Positions 1 through 10,780 of a stretch of 64,000 nt of DNA are shown piece by piece. Made by a program: the position numbers and the translations under genes. Origin of the DNA: Simmondsia chinensis. Lineage: Eukaryota; Streptophyta; Magnoliopsida; Caryophyllales; Simmondsiaceae. The DNA lies in NCBI GenBank assembly GCA_018398585.1, contig JAGTTD010000008.1, positions 10,552,501 to 10,616,500 of the forward strand, given 5' to 3'. Below the pieces are notes generated by a model. It saw only the letters and a program-made list of their open reading frames with translations. It was not told the origin of the DNA and ran no database searches. Numbering within the stretch: position 1 is the stretch's first letter; each line of letters starts with the position of its first letter.

Positions 1-519
1 GTAACAAGGCTCATGATAGATGACACGGGGAGTGTGGTTCACTTGATGAGAAGGGGCCGTGTACGGCAGTCCCGGGAAAGAGGTGGGGAAGGGAGAAGAG
101 AGATTGGGTGAGGAGCCACTGAAACCGATTGGTATATTTGGGAGAGAGAAGGGGGAACCGTCACTTGAGACAGGAAGCAGAGATGCCAATGTGGGTAGAG
201 ACCCGAGGTTGGGTGGTGAAGGCAGGGTGGTGGCAGATGTGGGGGTAAGTTCCACCATGGGTGAGGCGATAGAGGGGGGACGAGGTTTGGCAATAGCCAG
301 CGAGGGGGAGGAGGAGGATTGTGTAGCCATGACTCCGGTCTTGAGGGAATCGCACACTATGCAACCTTGGAAAACTATCACGGGAAAGAGAGCTCCGGTG
401 AGAGGATATGGGCACGCTGTAGGGGTGGCGGCGCTAGGGTTAGGTTTGGGGTTGGGGTTGACGACAGCTTTGGGGAAGGAGATCAAGGAAAGGGTTTAAT
501 TTCCCTTTTTTTTGGTTAT
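1..519 (-). pseudogene. Possible copia gag/leader remnant
   Basis: This stretch lies just inside a primer-binding site on the minus strand, where a copia element would begin its gag. The minus-strand translation is Ser/Pro-rich and starts with a run of Ser after a Met near 330, resembling the low-complexity N-terminus of some copia Gag proteins. No gag zinc knuckle or conserved domain is visible, and the frame breaks before the window edge. A plus-strand ORF of 146 codons covers the same bases (59-499), but its composition mirrors the antisense repeats and it matches nothing recognised. The call depends mainly on the adjacent PBS and is weak. Confidence 0.3.
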
Positions 520-531
520 GCTCTGATACCA
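520..531 (-). other. tRNA-iMet-type primer-binding site
   Basis: On the minus strand this reads TGGTATCAGAGC, the standard plant copia primer-binding site complementary to the 3' end of initiator tRNA-Met. It directly abuts a CA dinucleotide (minus strand, 533-532), as expected for the end of a 5' LTR. Confidence 0.65.
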
Positions 532-740
532 TGTGAGAGAATAGTTTAGGGAAGTATGCCCATAAGGGTTGCCGAGGCATATATTTATAGTAAAGAATAC
601 ATGAATAATTACAGAATGGTATTAGAATAATATTAGAACAATATCAATAGAATATATCCTAATAATTCCAATTTTTTTTTCTCCTTGAGGGCAAGGAAGT
701 TTTTTTGGGAGGAGTAATGATACATGTATTAGTATGCAAT
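532..740 (-). mobile_element. Putative copia 5' LTR, outer end not resolved
   Basis: The sequence begins TGTGAGAGAATAG on the plus strand, so on the minus strand it ends in CA directly before the PBS at 520-531. That is the geometry of a 5' LTR of a minus-strand element. The other LTR would lie left of the window. The outer boundary was not located, and the end given is a placeholder at the edge of an AT-rich stretch. Confidence 0.35.
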
Positions 741-1639
741 GAAGGGGTAATAAGAGATTAGTTGAAATACTTGTATTAGATTAGTAATTGGGCATTGAAT
801 GAAAAACTAAAACACTTCTCATCTCTCTTCTAACTTCTCATCCCTTTATTTCTATATCTCTCTCTCATCTCATTCTAACTCCTAAATCCTAACCCTAATT
901 CAAGTTACACCAAATCGGTGTAACACGATGGTGGTGCCCAAACGATAATGGTCAAATATGAAAGTCCAAAAACGAAGGGTAGTGCGGTAGTGTCAGAAAA
1001 CGAAAGGTTCGGTGGTGGTGGTTTGTGAACAATGTAACAATGTTGAATTCGAAGCATCAATGTGGCAGTCGACAAATGGTGGTTATGGGTGCTCAAAATC
1101 TCCCAGAGGTGGCGGTAGGCAGGGTGTCACCCAGGGGTGGAAGGCGAAAGGTCACATGGTGGCTCACATGTGAACAGAGATGCCAGAAATCAAATAATCC
1201 CGCAATGGTCTTGGGCAGTGGACGTCGGCAGCTAGTGCAACACAGCGGGTACAAAAACATAGTGGGTAGTAGGATACGACTGGTAATGAGACACAGCGAC
1301 TAGCGGGACAAGGTGAGTACAAGAAATTTGCAAGTAGTGAGACACGGCGAGCACCAGAATATGGCGGGTAGCGTGCCGCTGGTGGTGGGCGGGTAGTTGA
1401 TGGCAGTGATTAGGGTGGTCTGCTATCGAGGTAGAATGGTGCTGAGGGCAGAGATCTTGGTGGAGAGGAAGTATGCCGGTGGTTGTGGGCAAGTAGCATG
1501 CCGGATGTTGGTGGGCGAGCAGTATGCCGGTGGTTGATGAGTGAATATGCTCGTGGTTGGTGGTGGATGTTTTGAGTGTTGTCAAAGTTTATTTTCTTTT
1601 CTTTTTTTAATGTTTAAAGTATCCTACAACGTTAAATGG
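741..1639. other. No supported gene; LTR-like scrap and GGTGG-rich tract
   Basis: 780-900 is pyrimidine-rich. Its reverse complement resembles the purine-rich leader (GATGAGAAAGAAG-like) seen in the LTRs at 5108-5497 and 7706-8098, so it may be a fragment of that LTR family in opposite orientation. 900-1590 is rich in GGTGGT/GGTGGGC words. A minus-strand ORF of 117 codons at 1232-1585 is His/Thr/Ser-rich, a product of the repeated words, and is not treated as a gene. Confidence 0.5.
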
Positions 1640-2480
1640 ACACAACGTTTTGTCCATAAGGAGTTATAGAACGATTCATACATCAAAACGAAGCTCTCGA
1701 AGACCTATATGCAACCATAACAATTTCTCCTATTTTTGTCGAAAGAAAAGATAAAGAGATGAGGTGGGCATCTTCTTGATGTGTTGACTATTATGTAACA
1801 TGGCGTTGTGGCTGAAAACAAGCATAACTTCCTATTTGGGAAGCGTTACGGATCGAGTTATATATCAAAACAAAGCTCTTGAAGAGTTATATATAGTTAT
1901 GATGATTTTTTGAACTTTTTGTCAAAGAAAATTTATAAAAGATGCAGTGGTCATGTATTGCGCGTATTGGTTATATAACTTACCTTCCAACTTAAAACAG
2001 GCATCACCTTCAATCCGTGTAGAGTTATAGATCGAACTATATATCAAAACAAATGTATTGAAGAGTTCTATGTAGTTGTGATGATTTTATGAATTCTGGA
2101 ATTATAAAAATATATAAAATATGAGGCGGGCATGTATGGTGTGTATTAGCGGTTAGGTAACCTGACCCTGTAACTTAAAACAGGCATAACGTTCTTTCCA
2201 TGATGAGCTATAAATCAAATTATATGCCAAAACAAAGCTCTTGAATAGTTATAGGTATTTATGGTGATTTTTCTAACTTTTAAAGAAATAAAATGTATAT
2301 AAGACAAGGTAGGCATTATCCGGGCGTAGGGATGAAGTTGCCTAACCTTGTAAATTAAAACGACCATAACTTTCAATCCGTGAAGATTTATGGATCGAAT
2401 TAAGCATCAAAATAAAGCTCTGGAAGAGTTCTAGGTGTCTAATGAATTTTTGAATTTTTCTCAAAGAAACGGTATACAAG
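1640..2480. repeat. Degenerate tandem repeat, about 181 bp x 5
   Basis: An anchor resembling CATCAAAACAAAGCTCTTGA recurs at 1681, 1863, 2042, 2225 and 2405, giving spacings of 182, 179, 183 and 180 bp. Other shared words within each unit are an AAACAGGCATAAC-like block, a GAGTTATAGATCGA-like block just before the anchor, and a GTCAAAGAAA-like block after it. The copies differ by many substitutions, so the array is old. The unit is close to a nucleosome-repeat length, as in many plant satellites, but with five copies a link to a satellite is only a guess. No ORF spans the units. Confidence 0.85.
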
Positions 2481-3419
2481 AGGTAAAATCGATGTAAAGT
2501 ACTTGAATTACTGAAGCATATCTCTTTGCATAGTAGGGAGTTTCTTTGTCTGAAATTTTACCCACGTGGTATTAAAAATGCTCAAATTTCGCAAGAAAAA
2601 CTAAGCCAGGCATGTGCTTATGATACTTCCTACTGATGGCGCCACTCTTTTCAGTATGTTTGGGGTTAGTGTGCTTATACATTATTTTGGAGCTCTATAT
2701 GAGGTGGCGTTCATTAGGATAAGCTGAACTCAAGATCTAGCTACATGCCCTGTTGATATTCTTTGCAAAATCAAACCAACGGTTAGAGGGGCCCATGTGG
2801 TAACCCAGGGGGCCCCTCCAATGTTTAAGTCGGCGGATATAAAATACTTCACCTGAGAGAAGTAGGTAGCTTGAATGATTATTACTCTAGAAAGGTGATC
2901 ATAGAAGAGGTAAGAAGATAGGAGACATGTAATGTTTGCCTCAATTGGGTGAATAGTCTTCCTTCCATCTTATGGAACCGGGGGAGCCTCCTTCCCGCTT
3001 TTTATATTTGTCCCCTTCCCATGTATATCCCCCTCCCTATTTGTAGTGCATGTCCACCCTATTTAGAAATTGGTGTGGACCCTCCTATTTCCGCCACATG
3101 TCACCTTGTGGCACGTGGCTGCTTTCGGGGTGATGGGATTGTTTTTTATTTTAGGGGTTCGGCTTTCTAATTTAAATGTAGTTTATTATTATCTAATTTT
3201 TGTACAGTAATTACCTTCATTAGAATCCTCAGGGCTATGAGTACCAGGTGTGTAGGTATCGGGTGATTAAATATAGGGCTAGTGGGTATTGAGCGGGTAA
3301 GTACGGGGCGAGTAGGTGCTAGACGCGTAACCAAGACATGTATAACCTTAAATCCTTATTGTTAGCTAGCTAACTATCTGTATAAATTACTCACCTAGGT
3401 ACCTACCTCCTATACTCTA
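2481..3419. other. No gene recognised
   Basis: This is mixed-composition sequence between the tandem array and the first gypsy remnant. A 73-codon plus-strand ORF at 2949-3170 has no recognisable similarity and lies in a C/T-rich tract. 3230-3350 has a loose repetition of GGGTA/GAGTAGGT words. The stretch could be decayed LTR or leader of the following gypsy element, but no LTR pair or PBS was found. Confidence 0.4.
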
Positions 3420-3421
3420 AA

Positions 3422-5102
3422 TAGTGGAATTCCTGCACTTCTAATACCAAAAAAGGATGGCACTTGGCGGATATGTATCTATAGTTGAGCCATCAATAAG
3501 ATTATGTTATGATGCCGATTCCAAATTCTGAGGCTTAATAACCTGTTTGATCATTTAAGCAGCTCAAAGGTGCTTAACGAGTTGGCCTTAAAAAGCATGT
3601 ATTACTAGATTCAAATATGGCTGGGGGATGATTGGAAGACGAAATTTAAGTCCTAAGAAGGATTATATAAATGGATGGTTATTCCATTTGGGTTGTCCAA
3701 CACATAACGTTCATTCATATGGCTCATGCATTAGGTATTGTAGCCTTAGTGGGAGATTCATAGTAGTGTACTTTAGCAATATTGTGATCTATAGTTTGAG
3801 AATCTATGACACCTAAGGGAAGTACTCAATACTTTGAGGGAGCACTTCTTATTTACTACCTTGAAGAAGTGTGACATTGTGGCTAAATGGGTAACATTCT
3901 TTGGCTCTGTGGTGTAGGACAACATAGTAGCCGATAAGACTAAGGTCAAGATAATCTGAATTTTCCCCAACCAAGTACATTAATGGAGGTTTGTTGCTTT
4001 CACGGACTTACTTCTTATCTAAATTTCACGTCACATATAAGCAGGCTTGTTTCACCAATTACAGATTGTATCGAGGCTAGAGTATTTCATTAAGCTGAAG
4101 GCATCAAGCTCTTTTCACACAATCAAGAATAGGTAGATTCTTTACTTGACATCCAGAAGATATTTAACTTACAAACTAACGCTTCAAAGGTACTTAGCCA
4201 AGAAAGAAAACTCATTTTACTTACTTCAATGAGATGCTAAATGGGAGCAAGTTAAGGTATTCAACATATGATATAGAATTCTATGATGTGGTGCAAGTAT
4301 TGGGAAATTGAAGTGCTATGCTGTGCTTGGATAATATTGCGTTCAAGTATATCAGTTGTCAAGACAATTTGTTCGAGAGATGTGTGAAGTAGAATGAGAC
4401 ATTTAACTTTTTCACATTTTGCCTTAAGTAGAATTCAGACATTTGAACAAGGTGGCAGACACCCTGAGCAGGATAACATTGATATTGACTATTACGATAT
4501 TCGGCTTTGATGCAATACTAGAGCAATACCCTAGTGATTCAACATTTGGGGCAATTTGGTGGGAAGGAACATAGGGAGCAACACCAGGCTATTCAGTTAA
4601 TGAAGGGCTCCTCATTAAGGGGAATTAGATATGCATACTGGCTATCAGCCTATGGCTCAAAATCACACTAGAAAAACGTAATGAGGGTCACATGGGTAAT
4701 GAGAAGATGTTCAAGTTTTTGTAAAGTACATACTATTGGACAAACTTAAGGAGGTTAATTGATACGTCCGCATTTTTTAGATTACCAAGGTTTCAAAAGT
4801 GGTTGCGACCAATGCCTGAAAATATAATCCCCTAAAAGTTGCCAGCCAACCTTGGTAAGATTTCAGCATGGATTTGTATTTGGGTTACCGAGGAAGCATT
4901 GAGGAGACGTCACTATATTTTTAGTTTTTGACTTGTTATTTTTGACTAACATTTCTTGTCCTGAAAAAGGTCTGCAAATTCTTGGTATGTGGCATAGTTT
5001 TACTTTCAAGTTACTTACAATCTTCATGGTTTACCAACCATCATTTTCTGACAAGGGTGTCTGTTTTGTGAACAACATCTAGAGTAGCCTTTGGCGGTGG
5101 TG
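3422..5102 (+). pseudogene. Gypsy RT-RNase H-integrase pseudogene, 5' part
   Basis: Translation across shifting frames shows gypsy RT near 3425 (PALLIPKKDGTWRICI), the MPFGL region near 3670 (INGWLFHLGCP), and RT catalytic block C near 3760-3800 (FIVVYFSNIVIYS). In the last, the catalytic Asp pair appears as Ser-Asn. RNase H traces lie near 4150-4480, ending in VADTLSR, which corresponds to the VVADALSR tail. Integrase-core traces run from 4860 (DFVLGLPR-like) to about 5090 (NLHGLPTIIF). Stops interrupt every domain. The series stops at 5107, where another LTR element begins, and resumes at 8104. Confidence 0.75.
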
Positions 5103-5107
5103 AATAC
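5103..5107. repeat. 5-bp target site duplication, left (AATAC)
   Basis: AATAC lies immediately left of the TG of the left LTR at 5108, and the same five bases follow the right LTR at 8099-8103. A 5-bp duplication is typical for LTR retrotransposon insertion. Confidence 0.9.
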
Positions 5108-5497
5108 TGTTATGATTCAAGCTAATCTTGAATCATAAACTAGTGACAATAAGGGAATTAAAGATTACAAGACGAGAAAGAAGTGAAATATATGATAATT
5201 ATAGAGAATATAGAGATGAGAAACAGAGAGAATTAGGGTTGAGAGAGAAAGGAATCAACAATTATTATTCAACATATGAAGATTACAAAGCAAAGACACT
5301 ACTTATACTAGAGCTAATACACTGCACTTGACACTAACACCTAACCGACCTAACAACCCTAGCGGCCAAACATGACCAATAATCAACTAATATCCGGACC
5401 AAAGCAACTAACTAGCCAACAAGAATTATACTAATGACTTGTACTAATTTATAAACATTGCCATATTAGTACTCTCCTAAATCCTAGAATCATAAAA
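5108..5497 (-). repeat. Left LTR (3' LTR) of gag-only element
   Basis: It starts TGTTATGATTC and ends GAATCATAAAA, the last block being one base off the perfect inverted terminus GAATCATAACA of the partner. It contains a purine-rich block with repeated GATGAGAA/AGAGAA words near 5165-5250. It aligns along its length with 7706-8098. Confidence 0.9.
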
Positions 5498-5512
5498 ATG
5501 CTCCCTCCTTTA
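5498..5512 (-). other. Polypurine tract of gag-only element
   Basis: On the minus strand this reads as an AAAGGAGGGAG-type purine run just before the 3' LTR. It is the expected primer site for plus-strand DNA synthesis. Confidence 0.6.
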
Positions 5513-5699
5513 GAGATTCTTGTCCTTAAGAATCCTATGAGGAGCATTGACCTAAAGAACTTGTTATTGATGCAAAACTGCTATTTTTGTTGCAGCTTGA
5601 AACTTCAAAAATGCAGCTGTAAGAGCGACTCTTGTGCAGGCTGCTGTAATTTTGCTCGAAAGCATCATGGGAGCGCATTTGGAACTCAGAAAGTGTAGG

Positions 5700-6867
5700 C
5701 TTATCCACAATCTACAGCCTCCAAATCCTGAATTCCATCCATCTCACCACAATCTTCAAGACCTCCCCTTTTCTCCACATCAGCCTCATTTCCTATTAGA
5801 ACCATGAGATATTGAGAGTTGCACTTGTGACCAGAGTAGTACCTTTAATTACACATGTAGCATAGCTTTAGGGCCTTCTTTTCCTCTAGACTCAAGGCCT
5901 TAGTTCCATCCATTGCATCTTGCGGCAAAGAAGCCTTTTTAAGATGGGTAGCACCGTGGACTCATACAATCTTGCCTTTGAATAAGCTCTAGACAGTGTT
6001 GCAGGATTAAGAGCTTTGACTGGATTCTTGTTCTTTGGGTTGAGGCCACTAATGAAACTAGACACATAATAAGCCTCATTTGGCCCCAGATAAATAGACA
6101 TTATCCTTGCCTTCAGGTTTTCGAACCGAGTCACGTACTTCTTGACAGCATTCACTTGAACTAACTTGTTGAAATTGTCCACCACATCGCCCGAATCTTC
6201 ATCCCCATACCTTTCACAAAAGTCATCCACAAATTCTTGCCATGTCATAGTGGGATTGCTAAAGAGTAAATCGTGATACCAAACTTCATAATATCCTTGC
6301 AAATAAATTGCGGACAATTTAACATTTGCCATCTCAGGAGTAGCATAGAACCTTAAGTATCGTTCACATCTATGTATCCAAGATTGTGGTTGAGTACCAA
6401 GCATCAAGTTCAACTCGTGGTTGCCTAAATCCAGCACCTCTCACCCCTGCCATTGTTTCTTCTTGCTGTTCCACTTGTCTACGAACTATATGATCTTCAA
6501 GTCTAACTTGGTAAAGTACAACTGCTGCATTTTCAATTTCAGCAGAAGTGGAAGGTACTGAACTTTCTTCTTGCTGTTGCACTGTAGTTAGATTTCCTGC
6601 ACCAAGATGAATTGCTGGTTTTTTAAGTTGTTTTTTCCTCCCATTTAACCGTTGCTCGAGTATTTGTTCAAATTGCTCTTGCGTCATGCAAAATCATTTC
6701 TCAAAATCTAGCAGCATTTCTTGCATTTACTGCTACCACATTGGCATTTGATCGGGAATACCTCCAGCAACACCACAAGAGGCCACACCAGAAGCACTAG
6801 GGGTGGTTCCAGCTGCTACTTCTGCATAGGTTGCAGCTTGTGAACGAGTAGTCACACCTACTGCCAT
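5700..6867 (-). pseudogene. gag pseudogene (Retrotrans_gag plus zinc knuckle)
   Basis: The minus-strand frame opens at an ATG at 6867-6865 with a VTTRSQAA N-terminus. It continues through stops near 6730 and 6690 into a helical segment (MTQEQFEQILEQRL) at 6687, then after a frameshift near 6400 into a Retrotrans_gag domain: PQSWIHRCERY, then WQEFVDDFCERYG, then YVSSFISGL. A gypsy-style knuckle of C-x2-C-x7-H-x-C spacing follows at 5862-5821 but has an in-frame stop inside it. Gag would form the particle that packages element RNA. No protease or pol follows before the LTR, so the missing pol is a feature of the element and not of the window. At least four disabling lesions are visible. Confidence 0.8.
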
Positions 6868-7690
6868 TGCACTGGATTTCCTTCTTCTGACCAGATCTTC
6901 TTGACAAAGCAAATGCTAGCAGCTAGGTTCAATCGTGTTGAGTGCAAACCGATCAGCAATCTTGTTTTGAGTTTAGTGTGATTGCAAAATCTGCACACAA
7001 GAACAGCAACCTAGCTCCGCAATTCTTGTTCGCACTATCTCGATAAATTTCAACTTGATCGTGATCAAATGCAACACAATGTGATTAATGCAGCTATTCT
7101 TGTTTACTTCAATCTGAACACTAAGCTCAATTGTTGCAGACTATGTTAACCTCAGCAACTAATAGAGCACCTATCAAGTTCAACTTCATATCAACGTAAT
7201 TACAACTTTAGACTAGGTTTTCAGGATCAATTTCAATCAAATCCAGCATACTTATGCAGCTATTATTTAATCACAACCGATCGTTGCTATTTCAGTAGAA
7301 TGTCAATTAAACAGCACCTCAACTGCAAACCTTCGAACTAAAGTAGATCAAGATGATCTTATAGTTGCACGTAATCTTCAATTAACTAAGTTGAATCAAT
7401 ATCAGCACCTTAGTTTTTGTAGCACCAGCCCAACACTAGAATCCTAGATCTTGCACCAGTACTTGCACTACTTGATCGATTGCAACCAGGACAACGTAAT
7501 TTGATCCAACAAAAACTCAACCTAATTGAAGTAATAGATTCAACTAAGCCAAATGCAAATCCTTAATTTTCCGTGTAGTAGCAAAAAATTAGTGAATAAC
7601 AGCAGCACATGAAAATAAGAACAAAATATTTTTTTTAAAAATATTTGAACACAATTTCTTGATCAAGAGCTTGATTTGGAATCAAATCGA
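6868..7690 (-). other. 5' leader of gag-only element
   Basis: About 0.8 kb lies between the PBS and the gag start on the minus strand. It has no ORF worth noting and is rich in CAACTT/AGCAC-type words. Long untranslated leaders are usual in plant LTR elements and may hold the packaging signal; no specific structure was identified. Confidence 0.55.
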
Positions 7691-7703
7691 GACTCTAATA
7701 CCA
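7691..7703 (-). other. PBS of gag-only element (tRNA-iMet type)
   Basis: The minus strand reads TGGTATTAGAGTC, two bases inside the LTR end. It differs from the usual TGGTATCAGAGCC by two transitions. Confidence 0.75.
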
Positions 7704-7705
7704 AT

Positions 7706-8098
7706 TGTTATGATTCAAGCTAATCTTGAATCATAAACTAGGGATAATAGTGGAATTAAAGAGTATTAGATGAGAAATAAGTGAAATAGATGAGAATTAG
7801 AGAGAATATAGAGATGAGGAATTGAGAGAATTAGGGTTGAGAGAGAAAGGAATCAACAATTATCATTCAACATATGAAGATTACAAAGCAAAGACGCTAC
7901 TTATACTACAGCTAATACATTGCACTTGACACTAACACCTAACCAACCTAACTACCCCAGCCACCAAACAAGACTAACAATCAACTAATATCTTGACCAA
8001 AGCAACTAACAAGCCAACAAGAATTATACTAATGACTTATACTACTTATTTACAAACATTGCCTTATGAGTACTCTCCTAAATCCTAGAATCATAACA
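7706..8098 (-). repeat. Right LTR (5' LTR) of gag-only element
   Basis: It runs from TGTTATGATTC to GAATCATAACA, a perfect 11-bp inverted terminus starting TG and ending CA. It aligns with 5108-5497 and is followed by the AATAC duplication at 8099-8103. Confidence 0.9.
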
Positions 8099-8103
8099 AA
8101 TAC
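8099..8103. repeat. 5-bp target site duplication, right (AATAC)
   Basis: Identical to 5103-5107 across the gag-only element. Confidence 0.9.
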
Positions 8104-8520
8104 CTTTCTAGACTGAAAATTTGTTCACCACGTAGACATAAATTGTCAAATGAAGGTGATAGATACCTCTTCAAGGAACTCATAATTTGTCTTGTTTTCG
8201 AGCATCTGAAGAGTTGGAATGTTAATTTATATTAAGCAGGGTTTGCACACAAGGTCTGTCAATCATTGTATAGAGTTCACGCCATTCCTCATCATTTATG
8301 GTTTCGTTCCATGTTCTTCATTGGAACTTGCATCAATTCAATTCCATACTCGCCTGCACAACAAGGAAAGAGTATTTTAAATTAAAATGCCCACGTATTC
8401 ATGACGAGACAAGGGATCATTTATATCTGACAAAAGCCAAGTACAAAGAAGTAGAATCTAAGACTTTCTGTGGATGGAATTCTATGTGGGTGATTTGGTG
8501 TTTGCACATTTTGTCTATTT
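8104..8520 (+). pseudogene. Gypsy integrase pseudogene, 3' part
   Basis: The integrase of the element at 3422-5102 resumes here. Visible traces are a YSSRHSSSFMVS block, corresponding to the F-x-S-x(n)-SPFE-x-VYG region, and, in the ORF at 8298-8522, HDETRDHLYLTKAKYKE followed by a degraded F-x-VGDLVM motif near 8485. These correspond to the C-terminal part of a gypsy integrase, downstream of the catalytic core. The segment contains stops and is not functional. Confidence 0.7.
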
Positions 8521-10232
8521 AATGTGCATGGTTACCGCAAATACAAAATCAAAGAAACAGGGATACGCAGCGACTTAGGAGCCAGCCTAATCTCCGAACC
8601 TCACATGTTTGACCTCAACCAATCACCCCTTAAAGGATTGATGCTTTCATGAATCTGACTTCGTTCTGAAATTTTTGGATCTTACACATGGTCCGACTTA
8701 GGAGACTTCAAATATATTTTTTTGTGGATTGTTTGGGTTTAATATTTTGATAGAAAAGTAAAAGAATGTGGATTTGGCTCAAGTGGAAGTTGGGGTGATG
8801 GAGCTGAGTGCACAGACACCCAACCTCGTACATTTAAAAGTTAGGAACTAAGGTGGAGATAGACTCAAGAGCTCATCAATCCACGTACATGCTTGAGTAA
8901 ATCAAGTTCTTAAGCCTGGCACCTTTTACTTGTAATAACATGAATGCTTTAGAGTTTGACAGGATTTAGATTGAGGGAACTATATTTGGGTGACTGACTT
9001 TGGACCAATGCAAATCAAGCTCGAACCTTGTCCATGAAATCCCTTAAACAATGACTCAAACCTAAATTCACATGACTTATCAAGTGGTGACACCAGTGTC
9101 AAGACAAACAAAAATCAAGGTCAAGCCTTGTTCGTCAATCCCTTAAACCAACACCTCAAATCTCAACTTGTTGATTGTTGGGAGCATATTAAAACAGAGT
9201 GTTCATACTGAATCACAAAATTTGTATTTCCTTGAAGGAAGCAAGTACTACCTATGCCATACTATGCTACGTTACACTACTCCTAGGCAAAAAACATAAA
9301 TGTGCGATAAAGGCAACTTAAAGAATATTTTGTAGTGGTGCAAGATCCTTTACAATGATAATAGTTCTCTTTTTTATAAAAAAAAGGATATAACTTTTGC
9401 GTCCTACAAGTCTTGCATATATGCTTCACGTCTGCCTCAAATCGTTTATTGGCCCGCTGAATGGACGTTGATCATGCCCAAAAAACATGTGCCCGAGCCT
9501 CTTTCTGGAATCCTTATATTCGTGTAATCACTAAAGACTCTTCTAAATGTCCCATGTTCGGCTGGATATATTTAAGGCTCACGCTTCTTGATATATGTTT
9601 CAAGTAACTGCTTCATACTTCACAAAACATCTTTCCCGCACCTTCTAGGAACTCCCTCAAGCTTGGGCCATCTTTACCCCATCAACCGTCTTCAATCGCT
9701 TTTATCCCATAAGGGATTTAACTCATTAGCCCACTTGGCTCAAGACACAATTATCTTAATGTTTAAAGGCTAGATATCCCTCGAGGACGGCCCCACGTGG
9801 CAAAAACATGTCTTTTAGTTCAACACAGCGTTGTCCTTTTTCCCACAAGTTTGGGGTTTAAACAAATGTCCGCTTTTAGTTGTTGGTAATTTCAGATTTC
9901 TAATGTGTAAAATATATGCTTGATTTGACATTCAATGGCTACAGGGTACTTAAGACGGCAGTGTTTGACGTTCAAGCTATCTTTGTTCCTACATGTCTAT
10001 AAATATGAAAGTTAGGGCTTTGAAACTTGTCACCGTTTTCTCTGTGCTCTCTCTTTGTTGCAATCAAGCTCTTTGACTCTTGCTCTCAGCTTTTAGATTC
10101 CTGTTCTTTGAAGAAATCGTGAGGGTTTTGAAGTATTCTACTAAGGGTTTCCTCCAATCATAACCCTAACTTGTCACAAACTGTTGTATCTTAAAGCAAT
10201 CAAATTATTCACTTGCAACTACTTTTCCTGTA
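8521..10232. other. No gene; possible solo-LTR-like promoter region at the right
   Basis: No coding region is supported. Between about 9005 and 9180 two loosely repeated blocks share an AATCAAG-TC-A-CCTTGT-C word followed by ATCCCTTAAAC. 9400-10200 has features of an LTR: a TATA-type box (CTATAAAT) at 9997-10004 followed by a pyrimidine-rich start-like region with CTCTCTCTTTG. No partner LTR, PBS or boundary was found. Confidence 0.4.
9997..10004 (+). promoter_or_regulatory. TATA-like box
   Basis: CTATAAAT followed about 30-60 bases later by a CT-rich tract. Such an arrangement is common at LTR or plant pol II promoters, but no gene downstream is supported. Confidence 0.3.
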
Positions 10233-10780
10233 GTGGTAATGGATTCAGTGTTTTCCATATCATTGTCCAGAACCTTGGTGTTGATGACCGTGGATTCTTC
10301 ACACAATTTCCTATGTAGTTTGCACCCACATGCACCTTGGGCTAAATCATTGGCAACTTTATTTTGCTCCCGAGGTATGAGCTCGAATTCAACATCGTCA
10401 AACTTACTTAACAGCTCTTACATTGTTGAAATATACTTGTTCAAGATGTTGCTTAGGCATTTGAGTGCTCTCTTAACTTTGGCAAATTACCAACTATGAG
10501 TCCCGTCTCACAATAACACTAGAGACTTGCATCCCCAAGATAGTCCCAAGGGCAATGAACAATGCCTCATACTTAACCCATTGTTGGGGCACTTACCCAC
10601 ATGTATGGATCCACTATACTTCCACCAAGGGCACGGGTCCTTGGTGACCCATGTGTTGAATCTATAATATTAGTCGTGGATTATTATAACATCACAATAC
10701 GGGTATACAAAAAAAGAATGGTGCCCCCTTTCACATTGTACACTTTAACTTGATAGTTGATGTCATGTTCACTATTTCCT
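10233..10780 (-). pseudogene. Gypsy RNase H fragment (minus strand)
   Basis: The minus-strand translation across two frames gives QQWVKYEALFIALG, corresponding to the N-N-E-A-E-Y-E-A-L block that carries a catalytic Glu, then later LLSKFDDVEFELIPREQNK and VANDLAQ, the typical tail of a plant gypsy RNase H. The same region is present in the Tat-type element at about 34090-34480. Only RNase H is left, with frame changes and stops. An 88-codon plus-strand ORF over the same bases is its antisense shadow. Confidence 0.65.

Larger units (their letters stand above)
5108..8098 (-). mobile_element. Non-autonomous gag-only LTR element (TR-GAG-like)
   Basis: A complete element of about 3.0 kb: two direct LTRs (5108-5497 and 7706-8098), a perfect 5-bp target duplication, a tRNA-Met-type PBS next to the right LTR and a purine tract next to the left LTR, all placing it on the minus strand. 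The internal region of about 2.2 kb holds only a gag pseudogene, with no protease, RT, RNase H or integrase. This matches the architecture published as TR-GAG elements in plants. The LTRs differ at roughly 8-10% of positions by eye over the first 220 bases, so the copy is not recent. It would need RT and integrase from another element to move. Confidence 0.88.
3420..8520 (+). mobile_element. Old Ty3/gypsy pol remnant split by a nested LTR element
   Basis: The plus strand carries reverse transcriptase, RNase H and integrase similarity in the normal gypsy order in 3422-5102, and the integrase C-terminal part resumes at 8104-8520. The interruption at 5108-8098 is a complete LTR element flanked by a 5-bp duplication. 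The RT wording (VVYF..IVIYS in place of VVYFDDILIYS) suggests a chromovirus-type element. The coding region is riddled with stops and frameshifts, and neither LTR nor PBS was recognised, so this is a deeply decayed copy. Confidence 0.75.

Noticed and set aside
59..499. 146-codon plus-strand ORF rich in Gly/Glu
   Set aside because: It lies antisense to the expected gag of a minus-strand copia element and ends in a Gly-Leu repeat typical of simple sequence; kept only as background to the gag call.
1232..1585. 117-codon His/Thr-rich minus-strand ORF
   Set aside because: Low-complexity translation of GGTGGT-type DNA words; no homologue-like motif, no supporting splice or promoter signal.
1640..2480. 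CRISPR-like array
   Set aside because: Units are about 181 bp, degenerate throughout and without short conserved repeats separated by unique spacers; the window is also clearly plant nuclear DNA.
2949..3170. 73-codon ORF as a small gene
   Set aside because: No motif, no promoter or splice support, and located in decayed repeat-rich sequence.
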